This document shows, in pieces, positions 42,908 through 50,861 of a stretch of DNA of 50,861 bases. Position numbers and translations under genes: made by a program. The stretch's first letter is position 1. Each line of letters starts with the position of its first letter. The DNA comes from an uncultured Prevotellaceae bacterium. Lineage in GTDB: Bacteria; Bacteroidota; Bacteroidia; Bacteroidales; Bacteroidaceae. The notes beneath the pieces are model-generated. The model was not told where the DNA came from, ran no database searches, and saw only the letters and a program-made list of their open reading frames with translations. The stretch is taken from NCBI GenBank assembly GCA_946539475.1, contig CAMNHM010000003.1, positions 1-50,861 on the forward strand, given 5' to 3'.

Positions 42908-45004
42908 TCACTTTATGAGCTTGACGCTACGCTGCTGACGACCCTCACGCCACGTAATGAGGTAGAGGCCGGAGGGAAGTGACGACATGATGTAGTCGGT
43001 GGAGGCAGGGAAGGTGTCGATAAGGCGTCCGGAACGGTCGTAGATGGCAACGCGGAAGGTGAGCGCCTCTCGTTCGTCGGCACCGAAATGCAGACGCTGG
43101 CCAATGCGGTCGTAAGCCAGGGCGTACTCCTGCCGCACATCGTTGATACCGTCGGGAACGACAGTCCCTGCCTTCTCTATACGCCACAGGCGGTTGGACG
43201 ACGAGCTGTTTCGCCCATCGCTGGTGTAGCTGACGATGCGCGTGCCGTCGGCACTGCCTCCGCCGCTAAGGTTGGCAGCATGCTGGCTCCAGCGACTGAT
43301 GATGTTATAGGTCTGGCCGTCCTGTGCCACAAAGTCCCACAACTGCCTTGTGTCGGTGGAGTCGGCATCAGCGAGCCGGATGCTACCGCCCACCTCGGTG
43401 GTGGCTGTGGCTCCTATTGGTGCAGGGTCGCTGAGCGCCTGCCCTGTGGCACGGTTGACGATAAAGAGGTAGCCATTCGAGAGGTTCGTCACGCTCCACT
43501 GCTGGCTCTCGCTGCTCTCATCACGCCGTCGGGCACATAGCTCGTCGACCGTGGGGTCGATGTCGAAGGCGGTGCCCGTTGCGATATTGGTGATGGCGTA
43601 GTAGGCATTGCTGTCGGCCACAAAGTCGGGCTTCTTATCCTCTGGCTGCGGCTCAGGCGTGTCGGGCATCAGGCGTGCAAAGGCTTCAGTGAGGTAGGCC
43701 ATGTGGCGGGCGATGAAGGTACGCAGGTCGGCGATGTAACGGCTATAGCTGGTGTAGAGGACGCGCTCGCGCAACGCCCTCGTGTTGATGCCCCACCGCT
43801 GGTAGTTCAGTTCCTGCGAGGCACTGATGAGCAGCGTCAGGCTGTCGATCTTCTGGTTGAGGTAGTCCTCAAGTCCACCGTCGACGAGTTCCTGGTAGCG
43901 GCGGTTGACGAGTCGTGCAAACCAGGGGTCCTTCCACATCCGCTGCACCCATCGGCGGCAACCGTTGCTGCCGTCGCCATAGCCATAGTCCTTCATCAGC
44001 TGCCGCTCGGTGTTGTTCGTGCCGCCACGGTCAGAGCGGTTATCGTTGTTGTAGGCGATGTCGTAGTCCCACAGCGGTCCCCAGTAGAAGCGGTTGTCGC
44101 CCCGATGCTTGTAGAAATAGGCACTGAAGAATCCGTCGACATTGGCGCTGATCTCCGTACAGAGGTACCAGTTGACGAGCGTAGTCGAGTCGACCAGCGA
44201 ACGATAGCCTGTCAGAGGGTCGGTGAAGGACTGGGCGAAGAGCCGCTGCTCGAAGTCGTTGACGGCCTGTCGGATATAGTCATACTGGCTGACGCTGATC
44301 TCGTCCTCGTCGGGATAGTGGATGCGCACGGGGACTCCCGAATGAGCGGAGTAGAAGCCCGTCGGCGACTGCTGCAGCCCCTGTGGGTAGGTGGTGAAAT
44401 CCTTGAAGCCGTCGGCCTCCAGGAGATAGCCGCCGGTGATATCGCTGTCGTCGGCCAGGGGATAGTCCTGCTCGGCCACGTCGACGCGGTGCGGACGCAC
44501 GTCGACCTGGTCCGACAGCTGGTAGTTGCCGACATACTGCCCGTTCAGCGTGAGGTCGACGAACTTTGCGGCAGGGTTGAAGGGCAGCCCTGCCCATTCG
44601 CCCATAAGGCTCGTCACGGCATTGCGCAGCAACGTCTTGTCGGCATGGTTGGCAAGGAGCGTCCATTTCTTCGTGTTCGCATGTCCCTTGCCCAGCAGCT
44701 TCACCTTCGAGTGGAACTTCAGCTTGTAGGGTTTCTTCGCCAGGCTGGCGGTGGAGTTACCGCGCACTCGTATCTCCAACGAGTCGTAAAAGGCCACGGC
44801 ATCCTGCTCGTCAACATACCACATCCTGGCCAGCACCATTGTAGTCTTGCTGGTGACAGGACGCCCCGTGAAGGTGTTGATATAGACGTGTGGCAGGTTC
44901 GTCAGGCGAGTGTGCGTACCGTCACCCTGCGCCCTGCCAGTGGTGGCAAAGATCGTACAGAAGGCTAGAGCCGTCAGCAGTCGGAGGAATTTCATCGGTT
45001 TCAT
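42908..45004 (-). CDS. secreted CotH-kinase family protein with beta-trefoil domain
   Basis: A 698-residue secreted protein with a signal peptide ending near TTGRAQ. The CotH domain (about 30-440) shows RGNST (81-85), KKPYKLKF (90-97), ADKTLLRN (121-128) and the metal-site segment GPLWDYDIAYNND. CotH is an atypical protein kinase in spore-coat systems; its role in Bacteroidota is unknown. Residues about 465-600 look like a ricin-type beta-trefoil with QxW-like repeats (QQWSV, RQLWDF, NRLWRI). The end IYDRSGRLIDTF...LPSGLYLITW is a type IX-like sorting tail. The start overlaps the GH28 stop by four bases (ATGA). Confidence 0.87.
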   Translation of the reverse strand: MKPMKFLRLLTALAFCTIFATTGRAQGDGTHTRLTNLPHVYINTFTGRPVTSKTTMVLARMWYVDEQDAVAFYDSLEIRVRGNSTASLAKKPYKLKFHSKVKLLGKGHANTKKWTLLANHADKTLLRNAVTSLMGEWAGLPFNPAAKFVDLTLNGQYVGNYQLSDQVDVRPHRVDVAEQDYPLADDSDITGGYLLEADGFKDFTTYPQGLQQSPTGFYSAHSGVPVRIHYPDEDEISVSQYDYIRQAVNDFEQRLFAQSFTDPLTGYRSLVDSTTLVNWYLCTEISANVDGFFSAYFYKHRGDNRFYWGPLWDYDIAYNNDNRSDRGGTNNTERQLMKDYGYGDGSNGCRRWVQRMWKDPWFARLVNRRYQELVDGGLEDYLNQKIDSLTLLISASQELNYQRWGINTRALRERVLYTSYSRYIADLRTFIARHMAYLTEAFARLMPDTPEPQPEDKKPDFVADSNAYYAITNIATGTAFDIDPTVDELCARRRDESSESQQWSVTNLSNGYLFIVNRATGQALSDPAPIGATATTEVGGSIRLADADSTDTRQLWDFVAQDGQTYNIISRWSQHAANLSGGGSADGTRIVSYTSDGRNSSSSNRLWRIEKAGTVVPDGINDVRQEYALAYDRIGQRLHFGADEREALTFRVAIYDRSGRLIDTFPASTDYIMSSLPSGLYLITWREGRQQRSVKLIK

Positions 45005-46341
45005 TCTGTGTCAATTTGTAGGAAGTCAGGACGTGCGTCGGGCTCGTCGGTGGTAATCGTCACGTCACGGAAGACGACGCCACGGGCATGGCGTACGAAG
45101 AAGCCCTTGGCTGGCAGCACGCCCCACATGGTGGCCTCGGGGTACTCTCGCTCTTTCTCGTCGGCAGGCACACCGACGGTCTTGCATCCTCCTCGATGGC
45201 GGATGGTGACGTCGGCAATGAGGATGTCCTCTACCGGATGACCTGGCAGACCGGTAATCGAGCAGCCCGTCGGCCCGGCATCGCGCACCATGATGTCGTG
45301 GATGCGCACGCCACGCAGCTGCCCGACGCGCTCCACAGGCACCCCTTCGGCATAGCCCCTGGCACGATTGCCCAGACGGATGAAAATAGGCGATTCCGTA
45401 CCCTCTACGACGATATCAGAGACACTGACATTCTCCATGATGCCGCCGTCGACGATCTCCAACGAGAGGGCCGACGTGCCCCGCTTCGAGGGGTCGCCGA
45501 AGAACTGTGTCGACTGGTCATCGGAGGGCTTCACCACGCAGTGTGAGATACTGATATTACGGAAGCCGCCGTTGGTCTCCGTCCCTAGCTTAATGGCGTT
45601 ACAGTGACTGCTGACGACACACCCGCTGACTACGACATTCTCACACAGCCGGGGCGAAGTGCTCTTCAGCGTGATGGCATCGTCGTCACTGTCGGCGATC
45701 ATTCCACTCACTACCACATCGTGGCAGCCGTCGATGTCGAGGGCGTCGTTGTTGTAGTTGTTACGGTTGAAGACCTTGATGTCGAGGATCTGTAAGCGGT
45801 CGCATGCAAGGTAGTGTTGCATCCAGCAGCCTGAGTTTCTGAGTGTCACGTCGCGAACAGTGATGTCCTGGCTCTGGATGAAGCGTATGAGGTGCGGACG
45901 AGTGATGCCCTCATCGTTCCAGGAGAGCTTTTCAAAGGACGCCCCACGGCCGTCGATGGTGCCCTCGCCACTGATCGTCACGTTCCTCACGCCATCGGCG
46001 TAGATCAGTTGGATGGTGCTCGTCTGGGTGCGCAGCGAGAGGTAGTCTGACTTCATCGGACGGTAGTCCTGCAGCGACGTGCTGCCATAGAGTGTGGCAC
46101 CGGCCTCGAGATAAAGATGTACGTCGCTACGCAGCTGGATGGTGCCCATCTTATACATCCCAGCCGGCACGACGACCCTTCCCCCACCCTCTTCACTACA
46201 ACGGTCGATGGCGCGCTGTATGGCAGTGGTGCTCAGACGTGTGGTGTCGCTCTGGGCACCATATTCGGTGATGGTATAGTCCTTGCCCTCTGCGGCAAGG
46301 CTGCCGACGGTCAGCAGTAGTGCGATGGCAGTTCTCTTCAT
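45001..46341 (-). CDS. secreted GH28 family hydrolase (polygalacturonase-like)
   Basis: A 446-residue protein with signal peptide MKRTAIALLLTVGSLAAEG and a right-handed beta-helix. Family features: YGAQSDTTRLSTTAIQRAID at the N-terminus, NNDALDIDG and DSDDDAITLKS carrying the catalytic aspartates, and SHCNAIKLGTETNGG. The canonical GHG and RIK motifs appear as HCN and IKLG, so activity may be on a substituted galacturonan rather than plain polygalacturonate. It lies 13 bases after the glucosaminidase gene and overlaps the CotH-family gene by four bases. Confidence 0.88.
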   Translation of the reverse strand: MKRTAIALLLTVGSLAAEGKDYTITEYGAQSDTTRLSTTAIQRAIDRCSEEGGGRVVVPAGMYKMGTIQLRSDVHLYLEAGATLYGSTSLQDYRPMKSDYLSLRTQTSTIQLIYADGVRNVTISGEGTIDGRGASFEKLSWNDEGITRPHLIRFIQSQDITVRDVTLRNSGCWMQHYLACDRLQILDIKVFNRNNYNNDALDIDGCHDVVVSGMIADSDDDAITLKSTSPRLCENVVVSGCVVSSHCNAIKLGTETNGGFRNISISHCVVKPSDDQSTQFFGDPSKRGTSALSLEIVDGGIMENVSVSDIVVEGTESPIFIRLGNRARGYAEGVPVERVGQLRGVRIHDIMVRDAGPTGCSITGLPGHPVEDILIADVTIRHRGGCKTVGVPADEKEREYPEATMWGVLPAKGFFVRHARGVVFRDVTITTDEPDARPDFLQIDTE

Positions 46342-46354
46342 AAGGCAGTGTCGT

Positions 46355-47257
46355 TTAGCGAAGCCTCAGCCGGTCGCCGACCTGTATAGCATAGTCGGGC
46401 GTGAGGCGGTTTAACTTGTATAGTGACTTCAGGCGGATGCCATACTTCTGGGCGATGGTATACATCGACTCGCCAGGGGCGATCACGTGCACTTGGTGCT
46501 TGTATTCCTTCGGAGCCTTCGTGCGTTTCTTCTTCAACCATACCACCTCGCCCTGCTCCAGTCGGTCGCGTTTGTCACGCTCATTATAGCGGGCCAGCTT
46601 ACGGTAGGAGATATCAACCTCTTCGGCTATTGACTTAAACGTATCTCCCTGACGAGCATAGAGATAGTAGTTCTTGTTAAAGATATAGATTGGGTGCAGC
46701 GGCTGTCCGCCCACGCTATTGTCGTGGGCATGCCCAACGATGAATCTGTCGTAGGAGCGAGCCTTGTCGTACTGGCTGAGGTTATAGTTCTTGATAATGT
46801 CAATCAAGCTCTGGGCATAGCGGGGATTGGTGGCATAGCCGGCAGCCTTCAGCCCTCGTGCCCACCCTTCGTAGTCGGTGATCTTCAGTGCGAAAAGGCT
46901 GCGGTAGCGCTGTCCTGTGGCGAGGAATCGGGAGTGATCCTCATACGACTCATAGGCTGATCCATAAGCACGGAAACACTCGTTCTGCCGGTCGTCGTCG
47001 CGGTAGACGGTACGTCCCGTCCATCCATGACACTTGATGCCGAAATGGTTGTTCCCCTTCACGGCCAGCGAGCTCTGTCCTGCCGCCGACTCCAGAAGTC
47101 CCTGTGCAAGGGTGATAGAGGCGGGAATCTTCCATTTGAGCATCTGCTCAATGGCAATATCGCGGTACTGCTCGATATACTGCTGATACCGCGCATTCTG
47201 TCCCCAGCCTACTATCAAGCAGGCCTGGAGCGCCAAAACTGTTATCCACCGTCTCAT
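46355..47257 (-). CDS. glucosaminidase (GH73-like) with two LysM domains
   Basis: Secreted peptidoglycan hydrolase of 300 residues, probably cutting after N-acetylglucosamine during wall remodelling. The signal peptide ends near VGWGQN. The GH73 domain (about 25-165) has the likely catalytic E56 in ITLAQGLLESAAG and the family segments NNHFGIKCH, DHSRFL and GYATNPRYA. Two LysM modules follow (about 195-240, YARQGDTFKSIAEE; about 257-300, HVIAPGESMYTIAQKYG), which bind glycan. It lies between nadE (24 bases) and GH28 (13 bases). Confidence 0.93.
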   Translation of the reverse strand: MRRWITVLALQACLIVGWGQNARYQQYIEQYRDIAIEQMLKWKIPASITLAQGLLESAAGQSSLAVKGNNHFGIKCHGWTGRTVYRDDDRQNECFRAYGSAYESYEDHSRFLATGQRYRSLFALKITDYEGWARGLKAAGYATNPRYAQSLIDIIKNYNLSQYDKARSYDRFIVGHAHDNSVGGQPLHPIYIFNKNYYLYARQGDTFKSIAEEVDISYRKLARYNERDKRDRLEQGEVVWLKKKRTKAPKEYKHQVHVIAPGESMYTIAQKYGIRLKSLYKLNRLTPDYAIQVGDRLRLR

Positions 47258-47281
47258 CTCACGACAAAAAAATCTGAACTC

Positions 47282-49201
47282 TTAACTCTCCCCCTCCGCG
47301 AGCCACAGCGTGCTGGAGGCATCGCTAGGCATGCGCCAGTCACCGCGTGGCGAAAGGCTCACGCTGCCTACCTTTGGTCCGTCGGGCAGGCAGGAGCGTT
47401 TGAACTGCTGGTTGAAGAACCGTCGCGAGAACGTCTGCAGCCATTTCCTGATGACGCTGTCCTCATAGCGGTCGCGGAAGGCATGCTGCGCAAGCATGAG
47501 GATCTTCTTCGGACTGAAGCCGTAGCGCACCATATAGTAGAGGAAGAAATCGTGCAACTCATAGGGTCCCACGAGGTCCTCGGTCTTCTGCTGGATGTTC
47601 CCCTCACTGTCGGCAGGCATGAGCTCCGGCGAGATAGGGGTGTCGACGACGTCGAGGAGTGTCGCCCGCTGTTCGGCGAAGGTGGGCAACTGTGCGAGGT
47701 AACGTATGAGGTATTGCACGAGCGTTTTCGGCACACCGCCGTTGACGCCATACATCGACATATGGTCGCCGTTATATGTACACCATCCCAACGCCAGTTC
47801 CGACAAGTCGCCGGTGCCGATGACCATCGCTCCCACCTGGTTGGCGACATCCATCAATATCTGCGTGCGCTCGCGTGCCTGTGCATTTTCATACGTCACG
47901 TCATGCTGTGTCATCGGGTGCCCTATGTCCTCGAAATGCTGGGTGACGGCCTTTGCGATGCTAATCTCCCGTTGGGTGATGCCTAGCGATGCCATCAGCG
48001 CGACAGCATTCTGGTGCGTGCGGTCGGTAGTTCCGAAGCCTGGCATGGTGATGCCGATGATGCCCTTGCGCGACAGCCCCAGGCAGTCGAAAGCCCTGAC
48101 GACGATCATCAGTGCCAGCGTAGAGTCCAGCCCTCCGCTGATGCCGATGACAGCCTTGTCGCTGTGGGTATGCTGCAGACGCTTGACAAGTCCCATCGTC
48201 TGGATATTCAGAATCTCTTCACAGCTTTCTGCCATCTTCTCGTCATTTGGGATGAAGGGATGCGGATCGACATCCCTGATGAGCTCGAAGTCGCGCGGGG
48301 TAATAGCCTTACAGTCGACGACCACCGCCCGTGCCCCAACCTGTGCGGTGCGGAATGTGGTGTTATTCTGGCGTTCGGCCCGCAAGCGGTCGACATCTAT
48401 CTGCTGAATGCGCAACTGGGCGGCGAGCGAGAACCGTGGTGCCTGTGCCAGTAACTTGCCATTCTCGAATATCAGGGCGTTGCCGCCATAGACGACGTCC
48501 TGCGTCGACTCCCCGAAGCCACAGCTGGAGTAGACATACCCACAGATCATCCTTGCACTCTGCTGACTGACAAGCGACATCAGGTAGTCGTGCTTCCCGA
48601 TGAGCTCATCGGTGGCTGAGAGGTTCAGGATAATATCGGCACCAGCCAAGGCGAGATTGTTACTCGGCGGCAGCGGAGCCCACACGTCCTCGCAGATTTC
48701 GATGCCGAAGCCGACGCCGTCGCAAGTGCGGAACACTTGTGGCTCGTTCGACACGCTGACTGGACTGCCGGCGAGGTAGATCTCCTGAGGCTGCAGGTCG
48801 GCGGAGGAGGCAAACCAGCGCTTCTCATAGAACTCGCTGTAGTTTGGCAGGTAGGTCTTCGCCACGAGTCCCAGCAGCGTACCGTGCTGCACAACGGCTG
48901 CACAGTTGTAAAGCAGCGCCCCGATGCGAACGGGCAGTCCGACGACGGCGATGATGTCTAGCTTCCTGGTGAAGTCGAGCAGTACGAGCAGGCCCTCCTC
49001 GGCCTTGTCGAGCAACAGCTGTTGCCGGAACAGGTCCTGACAGCTATAGCCAGTCAGCGACAGCTCTGGGAAGACGATCATCTCGGCTCCCCTACCTTCT
49101 GCCTGTACAATCAGATTCTCTATCTGCTGCACATTGTATTCCACGTCGGCCACCCTCACACCAGGTATCGCGGCGGCCACATTAATCATTCCGTATCTCA
49201 T
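47282..49201 (-). CDS. nadE: glutamine-dependent NAD+ synthetase
   Basis: Converts nicotinic acid adenine dinucleotide to NAD+. An N-terminal carbon-nitrogen hydrolase domain supplies ammonia from glutamine (triad E46 in FPELSLTG, K115 in VAKTYLPN, C170 in GIEICEDVW). The C-terminal synthetase domain has the pyrophosphate loop GISGGLDSTLA. I start at the ATG at 49201 (MRYGMINVAAA), giving 639 residues; an in-frame GTG at 49210 would add three. Full length. It lies 23 bases after the DUF2027/Smr gene on the same strand. Confidence 0.97.
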   Translation of the reverse strand: MRYGMINVAAAIPGVRVADVEYNVQQIENLIVQAEGRGAEMIVFPELSLTGYSCQDLFRQQLLLDKAEEGLLVLLDFTRKLDIIAVVGLPVRIGALLYNCAAVVQHGTLLGLVAKTYLPNYSEFYEKRWFASSADLQPQEIYLAGSPVSVSNEPQVFRTCDGVGFGIEICEDVWAPLPPSNNLALAGADIILNLSATDELIGKHDYLMSLVSQQSARMICGYVYSSCGFGESTQDVVYGGNALIFENGKLLAQAPRFSLAAQLRIQQIDVDRLRAERQNNTTFRTAQVGARAVVVDCKAITPRDFELIRDVDPHPFIPNDEKMAESCEEILNIQTMGLVKRLQHTHSDKAVIGISGGLDSTLALMIVVRAFDCLGLSRKGIIGITMPGFGTTDRTHQNAVALMASLGITQREISIAKAVTQHFEDIGHPMTQHDVTYENAQARERTQILMDVANQVGAMVIGTGDLSELALGWCTYNGDHMSMYGVNGGVPKTLVQYLIRYLAQLPTFAEQRATLLDVVDTPISPELMPADSEGNIQQKTEDLVGPYELHDFFLYYMVRYGFSPKKILMLAQHAFRDRYEDSVIRKWLQTFSRRFFNQQFKRSCLPDGPKVGSVSLSPRGDWRMPSDASSTLWLAEGES

Positions 49202-49224
49202 ATCTATCACCTATAAACTATCTA

Positions 49225-50283
49225 CTACCTTATCGTCACCTTCGTTGCACCATAGCCATACTCCTGGAACGAAGCGTCCTGGTAACTGTACGACTTATAG
49301 CGGTATTGCAACTCGTTGACTAAAGCTTTCCTAAGCACCCCCTCACCCTTGCCGTGGATGAAGATGATTTTCATGCCACGCTCCTTGGCATGCTCCTTCA
49401 GCGTCTTCCGGAACACGTCGAGCTGATGGTTCAGAATGTCGGTGGGCGACAGGCCTGCCGTCGACTCAAGGAGTGCCTCGGCATGCAGGTCGACCACGAG
49501 TTCCCCGTCGAGGCCGACGCGCTTTGGAACAGCCTTCGCCGACGTCTCGCCCTGCGTCTTGTACATACTGTCCTTCAGCTGCTGGACGTCGACGACGAGC
49601 GGACGTGTCACCTTGTCGCGCTCCACGAGGGTGTAGACCAGGGCGGGCTGCTCGAAGAAGGCACTCTCCTGGAAGGTGTGCAACTTGAAGAATTTCACAC
49701 CGTCAACACGCAGCTGCACGTCGATGGCTGGCTTCAGCAGGAACGGCTTCTCCCGCTTGTAGGCAATCATTTGTAGGCAGACGCGCTCCATGCCTCCGAG
49801 ATCCTCACGACCGAACTCCTCGACGAAGAGCTTGGTGTTCGGTTCCACCTCGTCGCTGAAGCGCAGGCGCCATGCGCTACCCTCAGCCGACAGGTATGCA
49901 AAACGTATGTAGTAGTTGGAGTCGTTCACGAAATAGGCCTCGAAACGGGTGTTCGACAGCTCCTTCACCTCCATCGGCACAAAGGCGAGGTAGGCCGACA
50001 GCTGATCGCCGCCACGCCGCTCCTCGGGCTTGGCCTTGAACGTCACAGGCTTGTCGGCGGGCTCCAGCTCCTTCTGCTCAAGCTCACGACGCTGCTGCTG
50101 TCTGCCCTGTACGATGCGACTGGTGTCGTAGCTCTCGTCACCGACGACAACCACCTCGTTCGTCGGCATCGGCACCTGAAAGCCGTCCTCGTCCTCCACC
50201 AGCACAATATTCTTCCCTTGGAAGCCGGCGACAATGCCGCCTCCCGTCTCACTGAGAAATCTTACCTTGTCTCCTATCTTCAT
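49225..50283 (-). CDS. DUF2027 and Smr-domain protein
   Basis: A 352-residue cytoplasmic protein of the DUF2027/Smr type found in Bacteroidota. Residues 1-50 form a Tudor/KOW-like module (KIGDKVRFLSETGGGIVAG). The DUF2027 region follows (about 85-240). The C-terminal Smr domain has DLHAEAL near 265 and IIFIHGKGEGVLR near 310. Smr domains bind or nick nucleic acid; recent work on related proteins points to ribosome rescue, but the role of this one is not known. A consensus promoter precedes it, and nadE follows. Confidence 0.88.
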   Translation of the reverse strand: MKIGDKVRFLSETGGGIVAGFQGKNIVLVEDEDGFQVPMPTNEVVVVGDESYDTSRIVQGRQQQRRELEQKELEPADKPVTFKAKPEERRGGDQLSAYLAFVPMEVKELSNTRFEAYFVNDSNYYIRFAYLSAEGSAWRLRFSDEVEPNTKLFVEEFGREDLGGMERVCLQMIAYKREKPFLLKPAIDVQLRVDGVKFFKLHTFQESAFFEQPALVYTLVERDKVTRPLVVDVQQLKDSMYKTQGETSAKAVPKRVGLDGELVVDLHAEALLESTAGLSPTDILNHQLDVFRKTLKEHAKERGMKIIFIHGKGEGVLRKALVNELQYRYKSYSYQDASFQEYGYGATKVTIR

Positions 50284-50306
50284 ATTTCATTCTTCTTTTC
50301 GTGCTG

Positions 50307-50338
50307 CAAAATTACGAATAAGTGAGCGAAAAACCAAA
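50307..50338 (-). promoter_or_regulatory. putative promoter of the DUF2027/Smr-nadE string
   Basis: On the minus strand TTTG (50338-50335), a 20-base spacer and TAATTTTG (50314-50307) match the consensus, 24 bases before the ATG. A palindrome CCAAAT-TT-ATTTGG (50334-50347) covers the -33 box and could be an operator. Confidence 0.65.
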
Positions 50339-50439
50339 TTTATTTGGATTTTTTCCTCCCCCTTATTAAACCTTCTCCACTTTCTTCCGTCAAAAGCTTA
50401 AATAAAATCACAACAAACCTTTTAATACAAACAAACAAA

Positions 50440-50861
50440 ATGAAAAGATCTATGAAAAAAGCACTGATGATGCTTGTCCTGCTCGCAGCTCCTTTCGCCA
50501 TGCAGGCACAGACGAAGTTCCACGATGTAGAACTCAACGAGGCCACCGGTCCGGTGAAGTCCATCAGCCAGTCGTTAATGGGTCGCGACCAGGTCACCAA
50601 TTTCACGCCCGAGGGAAAGATGCAGCGCGAGGGTATGACAGTCACCTACGATGAGAACGGCTATGCTAAGTCGACGAAGATCTCCTTCCAGGGCAACGAG
50701 ATGGAAACGACCTACACATGGGAGAACGGTAAGGTGAAGACGCAGACGATGAACGTCATGGGCCAGGGGATGACAATCACCTACACCTATAACGAGAAGG
50801 GCGCTCCCGCCAGCCAGTCGATGAACATCCAGGGTCAGGACATGACAAGTCCCTACACCGA
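50440..50861 (+). CDS. secreted protein with YD/RHS-like repeats (partial)
   Basis: The start of a gene that runs off the right edge; about 140 residues are visible. The ATG at 50440 (MKRSMKKALMMLVLL) or the in-frame ATG at 50452 (MKKALMM) gives a signal peptide ending near AMQAQ. The body has repeated short strands of the type TYDENGYAKSTKISF, TTYTWENGKVKTQ and TYTYNEKGAPASQ, similar to YD/RHS-like or toxin-repeat beta modules. No function can be given. It is divergent from the DUF2027/Smr gene. Confidence 0.75.
   Translation, partial: MKRSMKKALMMLVLLAAPFAMQAQTKFHDVELNEATGPVKSISQSLMGRDQVTNFTPEGKMQREGMTVTYDENGYAKSTKISFQGNEMETTYTWENGKVKTQTMNVMGQGMTITYTYNEKGAPASQSMNIQGQDMTSPYT

Noticed and set aside
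43703..44968. Plus-strand frame of 421 codons across the CotH-family gene
   Set aside because: Antisense shadow; the opposite strand has a signal peptide and CotH motifs.

Overview
The window reads as a chromosomal segment from a Bacteroidota bacterium, most likely a GC-rich member of the Prevotellaceae. This is inferred from three things. The promoters follow the Bacteroidota form TTTG-N19/20-TAnnTTTG. Shine-Dalgarno sites are mostly absent. The gene content is lineage-typical: atpD-atpC-x-atpB order, a short AtpC, a serC-serA pair, a galM-sugar permease-galK operon, and secreted proteins ending in YDLRG...GVYI-type sorting tails. No rRNA, tRNA, CRISPR array or transposase gene was seen. Both ends are cut inside genes (atpB on the left, a secreted repeat protein on the right).

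Layout. 1-2880 (minus): end of an F-type ATP synthase operon. 2881-3534: a gene-free, repeat-rich spacer in which an 83-bp direct repeat duplicates a promoter. 3535-3855 (plus): rhaM. 3838-10738 (minus): lon, tgt, an lptF/lptG-type permease, a DEAD-box helicase and a sugar kinase, closely packed. 10958-14023 (plus): grpE, dnaJ, folC. 14119-17709 (plus): galactose operon galM, permease, galK, with a terminator on each side. 17819-21812 (plus): a small membrane protein, a MORN-GH25 lysozyme lipoprotein, serC, serA. 21876-23688 (minus): a markedly AT-rich secreted protein and a 51-residue peptide gene. 23689-24268: spacer with dispersed repeat copy A and a perfect hairpin. 24269-26813 (minus): fabD and a GH13 enzyme. 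26932-28359 (plus): pyrB, pyrI. 28406-40614 (minus): an eight-gene, 12-kb operon. 40767-42338 (plus): a GH43 enzyme. 42339-42907: spacer with repeat copy B, inverted relative to A. 42908-50283 (minus): DUF2027/Smr protein, nadE, glucosaminidase-LysM, GH28, CotH-family protein. 50440-end (plus): a partial secreted protein.

The strongest candidate for an undescribed system is the 28406-40614 operon. It joins an SrfB-like actin-fold ATPase, an SrfC-like P-loop GTPase, a membrane-anchored subtilisin-type protease with altered motifs, a second GTPase-like P-loop protein, two unrecognised proteins with one C-terminal membrane span each, a DUF1294 membrane protein and an envelope-anchored YfaP-like protein. 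The gene set suggests a nucleotide-driven, membrane-associated assembly with a proteolytic output. That function is inference only.

A second theme is repeat DNA. Heptanucleotide tandem repeats occur at four loci. One lies inside the GH13 coding sequence, where loss or gain of a unit would shift the frame. Another supplies the stop codon of one gene and the start codon of the next. A roughly 200-bp palindromic element occurs twice in opposite orientation 18 kb apart.
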